In this document: positions 1-5,408 of the stretch, in pieces
Layout of the letters: every line of letters begins with the position of its first letter
Numbering within the stretch: position 1 is the stretch's first letter
Assembly (NCBI GenBank): GCA_027063545.1
Contig: JAMORN010000183.1
Span: 1-5,408, forward strand
Source: JAMORN01 sp027063545 [NCBI: bacterium]
GTDB lineage: Bacteria; JAMORN01
Length of the DNA stretch: 5,408 nt
Direction: 5' to 3'
The notes under the pieces: model-generated
What the model saw: only the letters and a program-made list of their open reading frames with translations
Database searches by the model: none
Told to the model about the DNA's origin: nothing
Made by a program: the position numbers and the translations under genes

Positions 1-266
1 TCAATAGATCCATCTGGAATTATAACTTCATCTATTTTATCCTCAGATTTATACTTAATAAGTGTTTTTTTTAATACTTCCCAATTTTTATTTTTAGAAA
101 AATCAGTCATAAATACTACAATTCTCTCTATTCTATCATTAAATTCTTCAACTATCCTTACCTGAACAAATTCAAATTTTTCCTTTTCTAAATGTTTTTT
201 TGTTTCATCAAAATAATAATAAACTTTTTCATAAACTCCAGCACCTAAAAAAGTTACAAAAATCAT
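1..266 (-). CDS. Second CARF protein, TM1812/Csx2 type, N-terminal part (cut by window edge)
   Basis: The first 88 codons of a gene that continues past position 1. The visible part is a CARF Rossmann-like N-terminus: MIFVTFLGAGVYEKVYYYFD at 1-20 matches the TM1812 opening 'flG.g.Y..v.Y', FMTDFSKNKNWEVLKKTL at 52-69 matches the family 'TekakekNw..l...l' element, and DEVIIPDGS at 79-87 matches the 'v.ipdG..e' strand and loop. The later DxTHG motif and any effector domain (commonly HEPN) fall outside the window. It is not a duplicate of the upstream gene: that protein has the TS-F and SMWD type of core and lacks the KNKNW element. ATG at 266 is preceded by AAGGA and follows the upstream stop by 13 bases, so it is in the same operon. 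It is expected to sense cyclic oligoadenylate; its output activity is unknown. Confidence 0.82.
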   Translation of the reverse strand, partial: MIFVTFLGAGVYEKVYYYFDETKKHLEKEKFEFVQVRIVEEFNDRIERIVVFMTDFSKNKNWEVLKKTLIKYKSEDKIDEVIIPDGSI

Positions 267-275
267 ATTTCAATT

Positions 276-280
276 TCCTT
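276..280 (-). promoter_or_regulatory. Ribosome binding site of second CARF gene overlapping upstream stop
   Basis: AAGGA starts on the last base of the upstream gene's TAA stop (282..280) and ends 9 bases before the ATG at 266. The overlap of stop and ribosome binding site points to coupled translation of the two CARF genes. Confidence 0.7.
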
Positions 281-1599
281 TATTGTAAGTTATTATTTAA
301 ATAATTCAAAGTTGATTCTATTATTTCTACAATTTGAGAAGAACTTAAGTTATTTATTAGTTCCAATTCTTCTTTTGTATAATTACCATTATTATCTAAT
401 AATTCTGGATGTGCTATTTTATTTCTTATTAAATCTATTAAACGTTCAATTCTGGTATTTTTAGGAATATAATTAGTTATTATATCTAATAATTGATTTC
501 TTAAACCAATATTGTTAATATTCGTATTTATAACCTCTAAATACATATTATTATTTCTTAAATTATCTATAAGCTGAGATAAAAGAATAACCACTTCACC
601 TACTTTAAATGTATTAAGATAAACTTCTATTAATTTTAGAGTTGCTCTTATTTTTTCTATATTATAAATGTTTTCATTAACATTTGATAAAAAATTAAAT
701 CTATTTTTAAACTCGTTAAAAGCAAATTCTAATATCTTAGAATTCACGTTTAAATTTAAGTTTAAAATTCTAGAATAGTTTCTAATAACTAAATCCATTA
801 ATCCTAAATTGATGCTTTTTGAAAATTCATCTATCTTTGAAGTGTTATTATTTTTATTATCTTTTTTTACCTCTTCTATAAATAAACTAGCGTCATTATA
901 ATTTAATAACTTATCTACTGCTACCATTTGATTTATTATGTCTTCAAATATGGGAAGTTTGACTACAGGTGTGATATTATTTTCATCTCTATACTCATAT
1001 ATTCCATAAATAAATTCTATTTCTTTAATCTTTTTAATAGCATTTTTAAAAATCAAAATTATAGGTAAACTAATAGTTGGAAAATGTCTAAAAGAATGAG
1101 TTATATCTACATAAATTTTATCCACAGAATTTTGCAAAATTATATCATTTAAAATTTGAGATAAATTATAATAAAATTCTTTTTGTTGAGTTTTATTTAA
1201 CAATGGTTGCCCCAAGATAACAGCATATACTTTCTTTTCTTTTAAATAGTTGATTAATTTTTCTTTTATACTCTCTTCTAATTTAGGATTTTTATTATTC
1301 CTATTTTTTAATATTTGTTCTGAAAGATTACTCCAAAATTCTTCATACTCTCTATTTTCCTCTATCTCATTTTCATATAAATAAAGAAATAATTCATCCC
1401 ACATTGATCCATAAGTACCTATAATAATACTATAGTCAATATTATAAATTTTTTTTAAAGCTTCTGAAAACATAGATGTTTCTATTATTTGATTATTAGA
1501 AAATTTATATTTTGCTACTTCATATTTTCCTCTGCCCTGAACTCTTTCTCCTTCTCTTGTTAATCTTCCTGTCCCTAAAAAAGAAAGAAGAAGATTCAT
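280..1599 (-). CDS. csx1: CARF-HEPN ancillary ribonuclease, Csx1/Csm6-like (DxTHG/TM1812 type)
   Basis: This is the predicted cyclic-oligoadenylate-activated RNase of the operon, 439 residues, with no membrane segment. The N-terminal CARF domain (about 1-220) shows LLLSFLGTG at 3-11, a KYEVAKYKF strand at 25-33, IIIGTYGSMWDELF at 58-71 (the conserved 'ilGT..SmWd.l' motif), VILGQP at 127-132, and YVDITHSFRHFP at 163-174, the ligand-pocket motif usually written DxTHG. Here the Gly is Ser (S169). A helical region of about 110 residues follows. A C-terminal HEPN domain has the catalytic R392-NKIA-H397 (RxxxxH) in LIDLIRNKIAHPELL, so nuclease activity is predicted intact. The product likely dimerises, as the family does. 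It lies 24 bases after csm5, and a second CARF gene starts 13 bases after its stop. Csx1 versus Csm6 naming is uncertain, since it is closer to the DxTHG/TM1812 profile than to classical Csm6. The activating ring size cannot be read from sequence. Confidence 0.88.
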   Translation of the reverse strand: MNLLLSFLGTGRLTREGERVQGRGKYEVAKYKFSNNQIIETSMFSEALKKIYNIDYSIIIGTYGSMWDELFLYLYENEIEENREYEEFWSNLSEQILKNRNNKNPKLEESIKEKLINYLKEKKVYAVILGQPLLNKTQQKEFYYNLSQILNDIILQNSVDKIYVDITHSFRHFPTISLPIILIFKNAIKKIKEIEFIYGIYEYRDENNITPVVKLPIFEDIINQMVAVDKLLNYNDASLFIEEVKKDNKNNNTSKIDEFSKSINLGLMDLVIRNYSRILNLNLNVNSKILEFAFNEFKNRFNFLSNVNENIYNIEKIRATLKLIEVYLNTFKVGEVVILLSQLIDNLRNNNMYLEVINTNINNIGLRNQLLDIITNYIPKNTRIERLIDLIRNKIAHPELLDNNGNYTKEELELINNLSSSQIVEIIESTLNYLNNNLQ

Positions 1600-1606
1600 T
1601 TTTATT

Positions 1607-1612
1607 CTCCTC
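1607..1612 (-). promoter_or_regulatory. Ribosome binding site of the CARF-HEPN gene (GAGGAG)
   Basis: GAGGAG lies 7 bases before the ATG at 1599 in the 24-base gap after csm5. It supports that start, which directly precedes the expected first CARF strand (LLLSFLGTG). Confidence 0.85.
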
Positions 1613-1623
1613 GCTAATAGTTA

Positions 1624-2745
1624 TTATTGCACTGGGATTAATTTAATAAATCCGAGAAGATCACCATCAACAGTTCTTCTTGATTTTGGAAAAATTGTAT
1701 AAATATTTCCTCTTATATCAAAAAAGTTTTTTATATTTTTATCATTATTATTTATTGTTATATTTAATTTTTCACTTAAATAAGTATTAATATCAGTATA
1801 TTCTAATTCTCTATTTTTATTTTCAAATAAAGCAATCCATATAGTATGAGATAATAAACCTGTATATTTACCTATTCTAAGATATATCTCTTGTGTATTT
1901 GGTGTATTAGAATTAAAATTTTCAATCTGATTTAAATTAATACCGTTAGTTTCTGCAAAATTTTGTTCTAAAGTATATATCTGACGGGTAAAACGATTTA
2001 TTGTGTCAATATCTATAAGATTATTAGTATCTAATTTTAAGGTTAGATAGTAGTTATTTCCATTTTCTTCAAACTTTTTTATCGCTTCTATATAAACAGG
2101 AAAATTTCTCATATTGTGAAAACTTAGTTTATATAATTCTAATAGATCACATGATAAAATTACATCACTGACTTGTATAGAATGAATTTTATCTTTTATT
2201 TCATTCTCAATATTATTCACTAATTCTTGCACAAAATTAAAAAAACCATTTAATTTTTCATACCACCTTAAATTAGCATCATTTCTTAAATTTTCTAATT
2301 TTGTATTTATATCATTAATTCTTTCTCTTAATCTTTGATAAATTATAACAGATCTAATAAAACCTTTTATACTAGAACCTGGTATTATAGGGTTTCCTAC
2401 TGAAAATATTGGTTTATCTATTTCTTTAAATATATATCCTAAATCATCATAAAGAACATATTTTAACTCATTATTTTCTAATCTGTGTAGAATATTTTGA
2501 GATAAATTTTCTTCTAAATTATTTGCCTCATTCCTTTGACTTCTATTTCTTCTTATAATATTATACCATCTTTCTATATCTCTTAAAAAATTTTTTATAC
2601 TATTTTCATTTTCAAAAGTATTTATTAAATCATCAAAATTGTATATATAAATATTACCATTTATATAAACAAAATTAAAAAACTTTAAATATTTTTCATC
2701 ACTTCCTATAAAGGTTGGTGTTAAAACTTTTAGTTTATACTTCAT
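1624..2745 (-). CDS. csm5: Type III-A crRNA 3'-end subunit Csm5
   Basis: Csm5 is the Cas7-type RAMP subunit that caps the crRNA 3' end and is needed for crRNA maturation in studied systems. The protein has 373 residues, a normal length. Motifs in order are LTPTFIGSDE at 8-17 (the family 'lTPvhIGsge' opening), IPGSSIKGFIRS at 121-132, a FPVYIEAIKKF block at 215-225 matching 'pvy.EaI.pg..f', a glycine-containing LRIGKYTGLLSHTIW at 289-303 matching 'lrlG..sG...kTi', and a terminal FPKSRRTVDGDLLGFIKL at 352-369 matching 'kpkTRr....plGw..l'. Residues 43-110, between the first RAMP strand and IPGSS, form a long helical charged insert with several Arg/Asn runs. The gene starts 5 bases after the csm4 stop and ends in tandem in-frame stops (TAA TAA at 1626..1621), 24 bases before the CARF gene. 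Confidence 0.95.
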   Translation of the reverse strand: MKYKLKVLTPTFIGSDEKYLKFFNFVYINGNIYIYNFDDLINTFENENSIKNFLRDIERWYNIIRRNRSQRNEANNLEENLSQNILHRLENNELKYVLYDDLGYIFKEIDKPIFSVGNPIIPGSSIKGFIRSVIIYQRLRERINDINTKLENLRNDANLRWYEKLNGFFNFVQELVNNIENEIKDKIHSIQVSDVILSCDLLELYKLSFHNMRNFPVYIEAIKKFEENGNNYYLTLKLDTNNLIDIDTINRFTRQIYTLEQNFAETNGINLNQIENFNSNTPNTQEIYLRIGKYTGLLSHTIWIALFENKNRELEYTDINTYLSEKLNITINNNDKNIKNFFDIRGNIYTIFPKSRRTVDGDLLGFIKLIPVQ

Positions 2746-2750
2746 AGTTA

Positions 2751-3830
2751 TTACCCCTCTCCAAATTTTATTGGAAATTCTATTCCGTATTGGTAGATAG
2801 TAAAAGCATTCAATAAAGATGTTTGTTCTAAATAAGTTATATTTGCTGGGATATTATCTTTATATTGCAAAATACTACCCTCAGATAAATAAATATAGGG
2901 TGGTTTTATTAAATTCTTAGGATTGTCATATGAAGACTCTACATAAGAAATATGAGATTCTATATTATAAAAACTCTTTTTTAAATCAAATATCCTTTTA
3001 GCGTAATTATACAAAACCGGAGATAAAGTTAAAACTTTTCTTGTATTATCATATTTATATAAATCTTCAAATTTCTGTATTATTTCATTATTTATTTCTT
3101 CTAAAATAAAATTCCCCCAACCTAAATTTTTATTCTTACCTAATCCATTTTTTATCCCCAATTCAAATACTTTTCTAAAATCTTCTAAACTTATTAAATT
3201 ATTATTTTCATCAAAAAATACAACTACTAAAAAAGATACATTTTCCATAAACACAGGTTCTTCTAAAAATACCCTTTCTGACTTCTGAAATATTCTATTT
3301 ACATAATTCTTTGTAATTACTTCTTGCTTTATTCTAAAATCTAAATTTTCTGATAATTCATTAGAAGATATTAAAAAACTTTTATTTACTATTTTATAAT
3401 TTTCATTATCAAAAATTTCAATTTCTCTAAAATTATTTATATCTTCTTCAGAAGCATATGCAAAAAGTTCTTCATAAGCCTGTAAAGATAGGTATTTTAA
3501 TTTTTTTATATCTTTCCTTTTACCTAATATTTTTATCTTTTCTTGTAAATCTAATTCATTAGGATCAAACTCTACTTGAGTATTATATCTACGATTTATT
3601 AAATCTGAAACCCATATAGGTTTAGGCAAAAAAACAATTTTATCTTTTACAAAAAAAAGTGGAGAAGACAATCTAAATATTGGAGTATAACTAAATTGTT
3701 GTAAAAAATTTATTAAATTTTCTTCTCCATATATTAACTTATAAGCCCATGCAAAAGCCCCAAATAGAGTGTAAGAATTGATATTTTTAAAGTATCCATT
3801 AGGGGTTAATTTATATACTAATATAGTCAT
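2751..3830 (-). CDS. csm4: Type III-A crRNA 5'-handle binding subunit Csm4 (Cas5-like)
   Basis: Csm4 is the Cas5-group RAMP subunit that caps the crRNA 5' handle and anchors Cas10. The protein has 359 residues, somewhat longer than many Csm4 proteins of about 300. The N-terminus carries the family's SYTLFGAFAWAYKLIYGEE block at 19-37 (the 'sDtlfGai.wa...lyG.e' motif) and a following SSPLFF...FLPKPIW segment at 55-73. A VNRIFQKSERVFLEEPVF region at 177-194 resembles the conserved 'r..idr.t....eg.Lf' stretch. The RAMP glycine-rich loop is GLGKNKNLGWGNF at 229-241. The C-terminus has PYIYLSEGSIL at 311-321 and IYQYGIEFPI at 345-354, matching the usual late 'l.eGs.f' and 'vyryG..f' elements. It sits 21 bases after csm3 and 5 bases before csm5. 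Its last three codons (Gly-Glu-Gly) double as the csm5 ribosome binding site. Middle residues 85-175 are charged and poorly conserved. Confidence 0.94.
   Translation of the reverse strand: MTILVYKLTPNGYFKNINSYTLFGAFAWAYKLIYGEENLINFLQQFSYTPIFRLSSPLFFVKDKIVFLPKPIWVSDLINRRYNTQVEFDPNELDLQEKIKILGKRKDIKKLKYLSLQAYEELFAYASEEDINNFREIEIFDNENYKIVNKSFLISSNELSENLDFRIKQEVITKNYVNRIFQKSERVFLEEPVFMENVSFLVVVFFDENNNLISLEDFRKVFELGIKNGLGKNKNLGWGNFILEEINNEIIQKFEDLYKYDNTRKVLTLSPVLYNYAKRIFDLKKSFYNIESHISYVESSYDNPKNLIKPPYIYLSEGSILQYKDNIPANITYLEQTSLLNAFTIYQYGIEFPIKFGEG
2754..2760 (-). promoter_or_regulatory. Ribosome binding site of csm5 embedded in the csm4 3' end
   Basis: AGAGGGG lies within the last codons of csm4 (GGA GAG GGG, Gly-Glu-Gly, followed by TAA) and 8 bases before the csm5 ATG at 2745. 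The site is inside coding sequence, so ribosomes finishing csm4 uncover or hand over to it. This suggests translational coupling of csm4 and csm5. Confidence 0.75.
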
Positions 3831-3838
3831 ATCTTTTA

Positions 3839-3843
3839 TCCTT
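3839..3843 (-). promoter_or_regulatory. Ribosome binding site of csm4 (AAGGA)
   Basis: AAGGA lies 8 bases before the csm4 ATG at 3830, inside the 21-base csm3-csm4 gap. It is weaker than the csm2 and csm3 sites but well placed. Confidence 0.75.
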
Positions 3844-3851
3844 TTTAATAA

Positions 3852-4583
3852 TTAATTATCATCTTCTATAGGATAAACTTTTGTAATATTATTAAAATCA
3901 AAATTTATCTCTACTCTTCCATATCCTCTTGAACCATCTCCACCTAAGTAATCACCTTCTAATAGTCTTTTTGCTCTTTTTAGAAGTTCTTTTAATTCAT
4001 TGGATATTAACCCATTTTCATCTTCAACATCACCTGAAAATACTCTTACAATTATCTTACCTTCAAATTCACTTTCAGGAATAACTCTTTCTGTATATCT
4101 TGGATTCTTTGCTTTTGAGGTTATTCTATCAATAGAATTCTCCACTTTCACTTCTATACCATTTTTTATTCCTAATTGCTCCCACTTTTCAATTGTATCT
4201 TCATTAGGATATAAATCTTCAAATCTCAATCTAATAGGTTCATTGATATCGACATTTGATGGATAACCAAAATATTTACATATTTTCTTTATTTCATTAT
4301 TATTGTAATCTGCGATTTCAAACTCTCCATATTTTTCATTAAACTCTACTCCAGAAGTCAATTCTAAAAGTGATCTTAATTTACCTTTTAAAGAAGAACC
4401 CGGTATATATGGAATATCATATATTTTCTTTTCTTCGTTTCTTATGTTATAAACTTTACATGGGGCTTTTATAATTTCTCTATCTACTCCTCCTATTTTT
4501 ATATTGTCACTATTTCCTCCAATATGAAGACCTGTTTTTACTTTTATTTTTACTGGTATTGAAACTATATGTTTTAATTTCAT
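3852..4583 (-). CDS. csm3: Type III-A backbone subunit and target-RNA nuclease Csm3
   Basis: Csm3 is the Cas7-type RRM subunit that polymerises along the crRNA and cuts target RNA at 6-nt intervals. From the ATG at 4583 the protein has 243 residues. Family motifs in order are TGLHIGGNSD at 17-26, IGGVDREII at 30-38 with D34 at the position of the catalytic Asp (D33 of Streptococcus thermophilus Csm3), IPYIPGSSLKGKLRSLLE at 57-74, an 'ENSIDRITSKAKNPRYTERV' segment in the middle of the protein, and LGGDGSRGYGRVEI near the C-terminus. Retention of D34 predicts active RNA cleavage. The loop between the Asp strand and the IPGSS motif is longer than in many homologues, with a Lys/Glu-rich stretch around residues 43-56. 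A GTG at 4616 could add 11 residues but lacks a ribosome binding site. The family call is essentially certain. Confidence 0.97.
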   Translation of the reverse strand: MKLKHIVSIPVKIKVKTGLHIGGNSDNIKIGGVDREIIKAPCKVYNIRNEEKKIYDIPYIPGSSLKGKLRSLLELTSGVEFNEKYGEFEIADYNNNEIKKICKYFGYPSNVDINEPIRLRFEDLYPNEDTIEKWEQLGIKNGIEVKVENSIDRITSKAKNPRYTERVIPESEFEGKIIVRVFSGDVEDENGLISNELKELLKRAKRLLEGDYLGGDGSRGYGRVEINFDFNNITKVYPIEDDN

Positions 4584-4590
4584 CTTACAA

Positions 4591-4596
4591 CTCCTT
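4591..4596 (-). promoter_or_regulatory. Ribosome binding site deciding the csm3 start (AAGGAG)
   Basis: AAGGAG lies 7 bases before an ATG at 4583. The longest open frame would instead begin at a GTG at 4616, only two bases after the csm2 stop, and no purine-rich site is seen before that GTG. This site therefore supports the ATG at 4583 and removes 11 residues that do not resemble Csm3 N-termini. Confidence 0.85.
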
Positions 4597-4618
4597 TTTA
4601 TATAGTTAAATTTCACTT

Positions 4619-5011
4619 CTATTTTTGGTATAATTTACGATATGCTATTATAGTTTCAAATATTTCTATTAATAATTCAAAATCTTCTTTATCGTTTACT
4701 TTTTCCATTAATTTTTTTAAAAATATATAGTCATCATCATTTAATAACTTCCTACCTTTAGAATATGCTAATATTGCGATTATTTTATATAAATCTACTA
4801 AATCTAATTCTCCCTTGCTTTTTACCTTATACTCCAAATTTCTCAATTCATTAAAAAATTTTCTTAATTGATTAGAATTAATTTTAGAGTTTTTTGCAAA
4901 CTCTTCCAAAATACCCCCAGGCTCAAATAAATCTTTTTTGTGATTTCTTATATCATCATACCCAGCGTTTAAATTATTCAAAATATCTGTGTTGAATTCT
5001 TGTAAGTTCAT
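4619..5011 (-). CDS. csm2: Type III-A effector complex small subunit Csm2
   Basis: The protein has 130 residues, within the usual Csm2 range of about 120-150. Csm2 is an all-helical small subunit that forms the inner filament of the Csm complex along the crRNA-target duplex. Visible family features are the segment GILEEFAKNSKINSNQLRKF at about 33-52, which matches the 'l..s.QLRKfy.evr' core, then LAYSKGRKLL at 81-90, corresponding to the 'p.laYa.gR' helix, and the terminal FETIIAYRKLY at 118-128, matching 'fEaivaYhk.y'. No signal peptide or membrane segment is seen. The start is set by an AGGAGG 6 bases upstream. It ends in TAG, 35 bases before the preferred csm3 ATG, and lies between cas10 and csm3 as expected for type III-A. 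Small subunits diverge fast, but motifs and position agree here. Confidence 0.93.
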   Translation of the reverse strand: MNLQEFNTDILNNLNAGYDDIRNHKKDLFEPGGILEEFAKNSKINSNQLRKFFNELRNLEYKVKSKGELDLVDLYKIIAILAYSKGRKLLNDDDYIFLKKLMEKVNDKEDFELLIEIFETIIAYRKLYQK

Positions 5012-5017
5012 TCTATT

Positions 5018-5023
5018 CCTCCT
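5018..5023 (-). promoter_or_regulatory. Ribosome binding site of csm2 (AGGAGG)
   Basis: A full AGGAGG lies 6 bases before the csm2 ATG at 5011, within the 15-base gap after the cas10 stop codon. It fixes the csm2 start and shows that this organism uses consensus Shine-Dalgarno initiation. Confidence 0.85.
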
Positions 5024-5026
5024 TTT

Positions 5027-5408
5027 TTATTTTCTTATATTTAATAACACATGTTGAATTATTACGTCTAAATAGTACAAATTTAATACCTTTTCTTTAT
5101 TAAAAAATTTATCAATTAAAAATTTTCTTGCCTCAGAATTTTCTTTTGTATTTCTACCAATTAAATAATAAACCATAGGATATAATTTAGGATGAACTTC
5201 TATCACTAAAATTTCCTTATTATCTCCATCAATATCAAGAGTTAATAATTCAATAACCTTTTTATTACCATTTTGTTGAACATAATTATTATAATCTTCA
5301 TTTTTATAAAAGATTTTTAAAGTTACATTATTTTTGTGAAGATCAAGAAGTCTGTATAAAATTGATTTAGATATCTCTCCTTTATTATAAAATTCTATTA
5401 ATCTCTTT
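5027..5408 (-). CDS. cas10: Cas10/Csm1, C-terminal fragment (5' part outside window)
   Basis: This is an open frame with no start in the window. It gives 126 residues before a TAA stop at 5029..5027 and is too short to stand out as a separate gene. Cas10 is the large subunit of type III complexes; its Palm domains make cyclic oligoadenylate and its HD domain cuts DNA. Only the C-terminal helical domain (domain D), which packs against the small subunit, is visible. Support is the motif ISKSILYRLLDL at visible residues 12-23, which matches the usual 'iSrsfLYkLLel' of Csm1 C-termini, and MVYYLIGRN at 78-86, which matches the late 'Y.laRn' helix. Position directly upstream of csm2 is the canonical type III-A order. 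About 50 residues separate the two motifs, including a strand-like charged stretch (roughly 50-72). HD and GGDD motifs cannot be assessed. Identity rests on these motifs plus context. Confidence 0.85.
   Translation of the reverse strand, partial: KRLIEFYNKGEISKSILYRLLDLHKNNVTLKIFYKNEDYNNYVQQNGNKKVIELLTLDIDGDNKEILVIEVHPKLYPMVYYLIGRNTKENSEARKFLIDKFFNKEKVLNLYYLDVIIQHVLLNIRK

Larger units (their letters stand above)
1..5408 (-). other. Single-direction type III-A (Csm) CRISPR-Cas operon segment with two CARF genes
   Basis: Seven genes run in one direction with gaps of 15, 35, 21, 5, 24 and 13 bases from cas10 to the last CARF gene. No gap is long enough for an obvious promoter or terminator, and none shows a GC-rich hairpin followed by a T run, so the whole window is probably one transcript whose promoter lies beyond 5408. 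Order cas10-csm2-csm3-csm4-csm5 followed by CARF genes is diagnostic of subtype III-A. No cas6, cas1, cas2 or repeat-spacer array is present in this stretch. Confidence 0.9.

Noticed and set aside
292-305. Perfect 14-base palindrome ATTATTTAAATAAT near the 3' end of the CARF-HEPN gene
   Set aside because: It is made only of A and T, lies within coding sequence for an Asn/Leu-rich tail, and has no GC stem or T run after it. Such palindromes are expected by chance in DNA this AT-rich, so it is called neither a terminator nor an operator.
1600-1623. Possible promoter or terminator between csm5 and the CARF genes, allowing separate control of the effectors
   Set aside because: The gap is only 24 bases and is filled by the second stop codon and the GAGGAG site. 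No hairpin or spaced promoter pair is seen. TATAAT-like strings inside csm5 are uninformative in such AT-rich DNA.
4000-4266. Plus-strand open frame of 88 codons
   Set aside because: It lies entirely inside csm3 on the opposite strand, has no ribosome binding site that stands out, and has a low-complexity Ser/Ile/Phe composition expected of an antisense shadow of a conserved gene.
1-5408. CRISPR repeat-spacer array
   Set aside because: No direct repeats of 24-40 bases at regular spacing were seen. The window is almost fully coding, so any array must lie outside.
5030-5408. Small stand-alone gene upstream of csm2
   Set aside because: The frame runs open to the window edge, and its sequence matches the Cas10/Csm1 C-terminal domain, so it is read as the end of cas10 and not as a separate small protein.

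Overview
The window is a slice of a type III-A (Csm) CRISPR-Cas operon. Every gene is on the minus strand, so transcription runs from the high-coordinate end to the low-coordinate end. In that order it holds the C-terminal end of Cas10/Csm1 (cut by the window edge at 5408), csm2, csm3, csm4, csm5, a complete CARF-HEPN ancillary ribonuclease of the Csx1/Csm6 (DxTHG, TM1812-like) kind, and the first 88 codons of a second, different CARF protein of the TM1812/Csx2 type, cut at position 1. There are five complete genes and two partial ones, and no stretch longer than 35 bases between them.

The DNA is very AT-rich. The proteins are correspondingly rich in Asn, Ile, Lys, Glu and Tyr, and codons mostly end in A or T. 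Shine-Dalgarno sites are strong (AGGAGG, AAGGAG, GAGGAG) and sit 6 to 9 bases before ATG starts. This fits a low-GC bacterium, for example from Fusobacteriota, Thermotogota, Firmicutes, Aquificota or Campylobacterota. The sequence alone does not settle which, and no gene here is a taxonomic marker.

How the genes should work together, from knowledge of type III-A systems: Csm2 to Csm5 and Cas10 form the crRNA-guided interference complex. Csm4 with Cas10 holds the crRNA 5' handle end, Csm3 forms the backbone and cuts target RNA with a conserved Asp (D34 here), Csm2 forms the second filament, and Csm5 caps the crRNA 3' end. Target RNA binding normally switches on the Cas10 Palm domain to make cyclic oligoadenylates, which bind CARF proteins. 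The CARF-HEPN protein at 280..1599 has both a CARF signature (a DITHS variant of DxTHG) and an intact HEPN RxxxxH site, so it is the expected RNase arm. The second CARF gene directly downstream suggests a second signal-responsive effector, but its effector domain lies outside the window.

No CRISPR array, cas1, cas2, cas6, promoter or terminator is visible. The Cas10 HD and GGDD motifs also lie outside the window, so nuclease and cyclase competence of Cas10 cannot be judged here. The plus strand shows only shadow reading frames.
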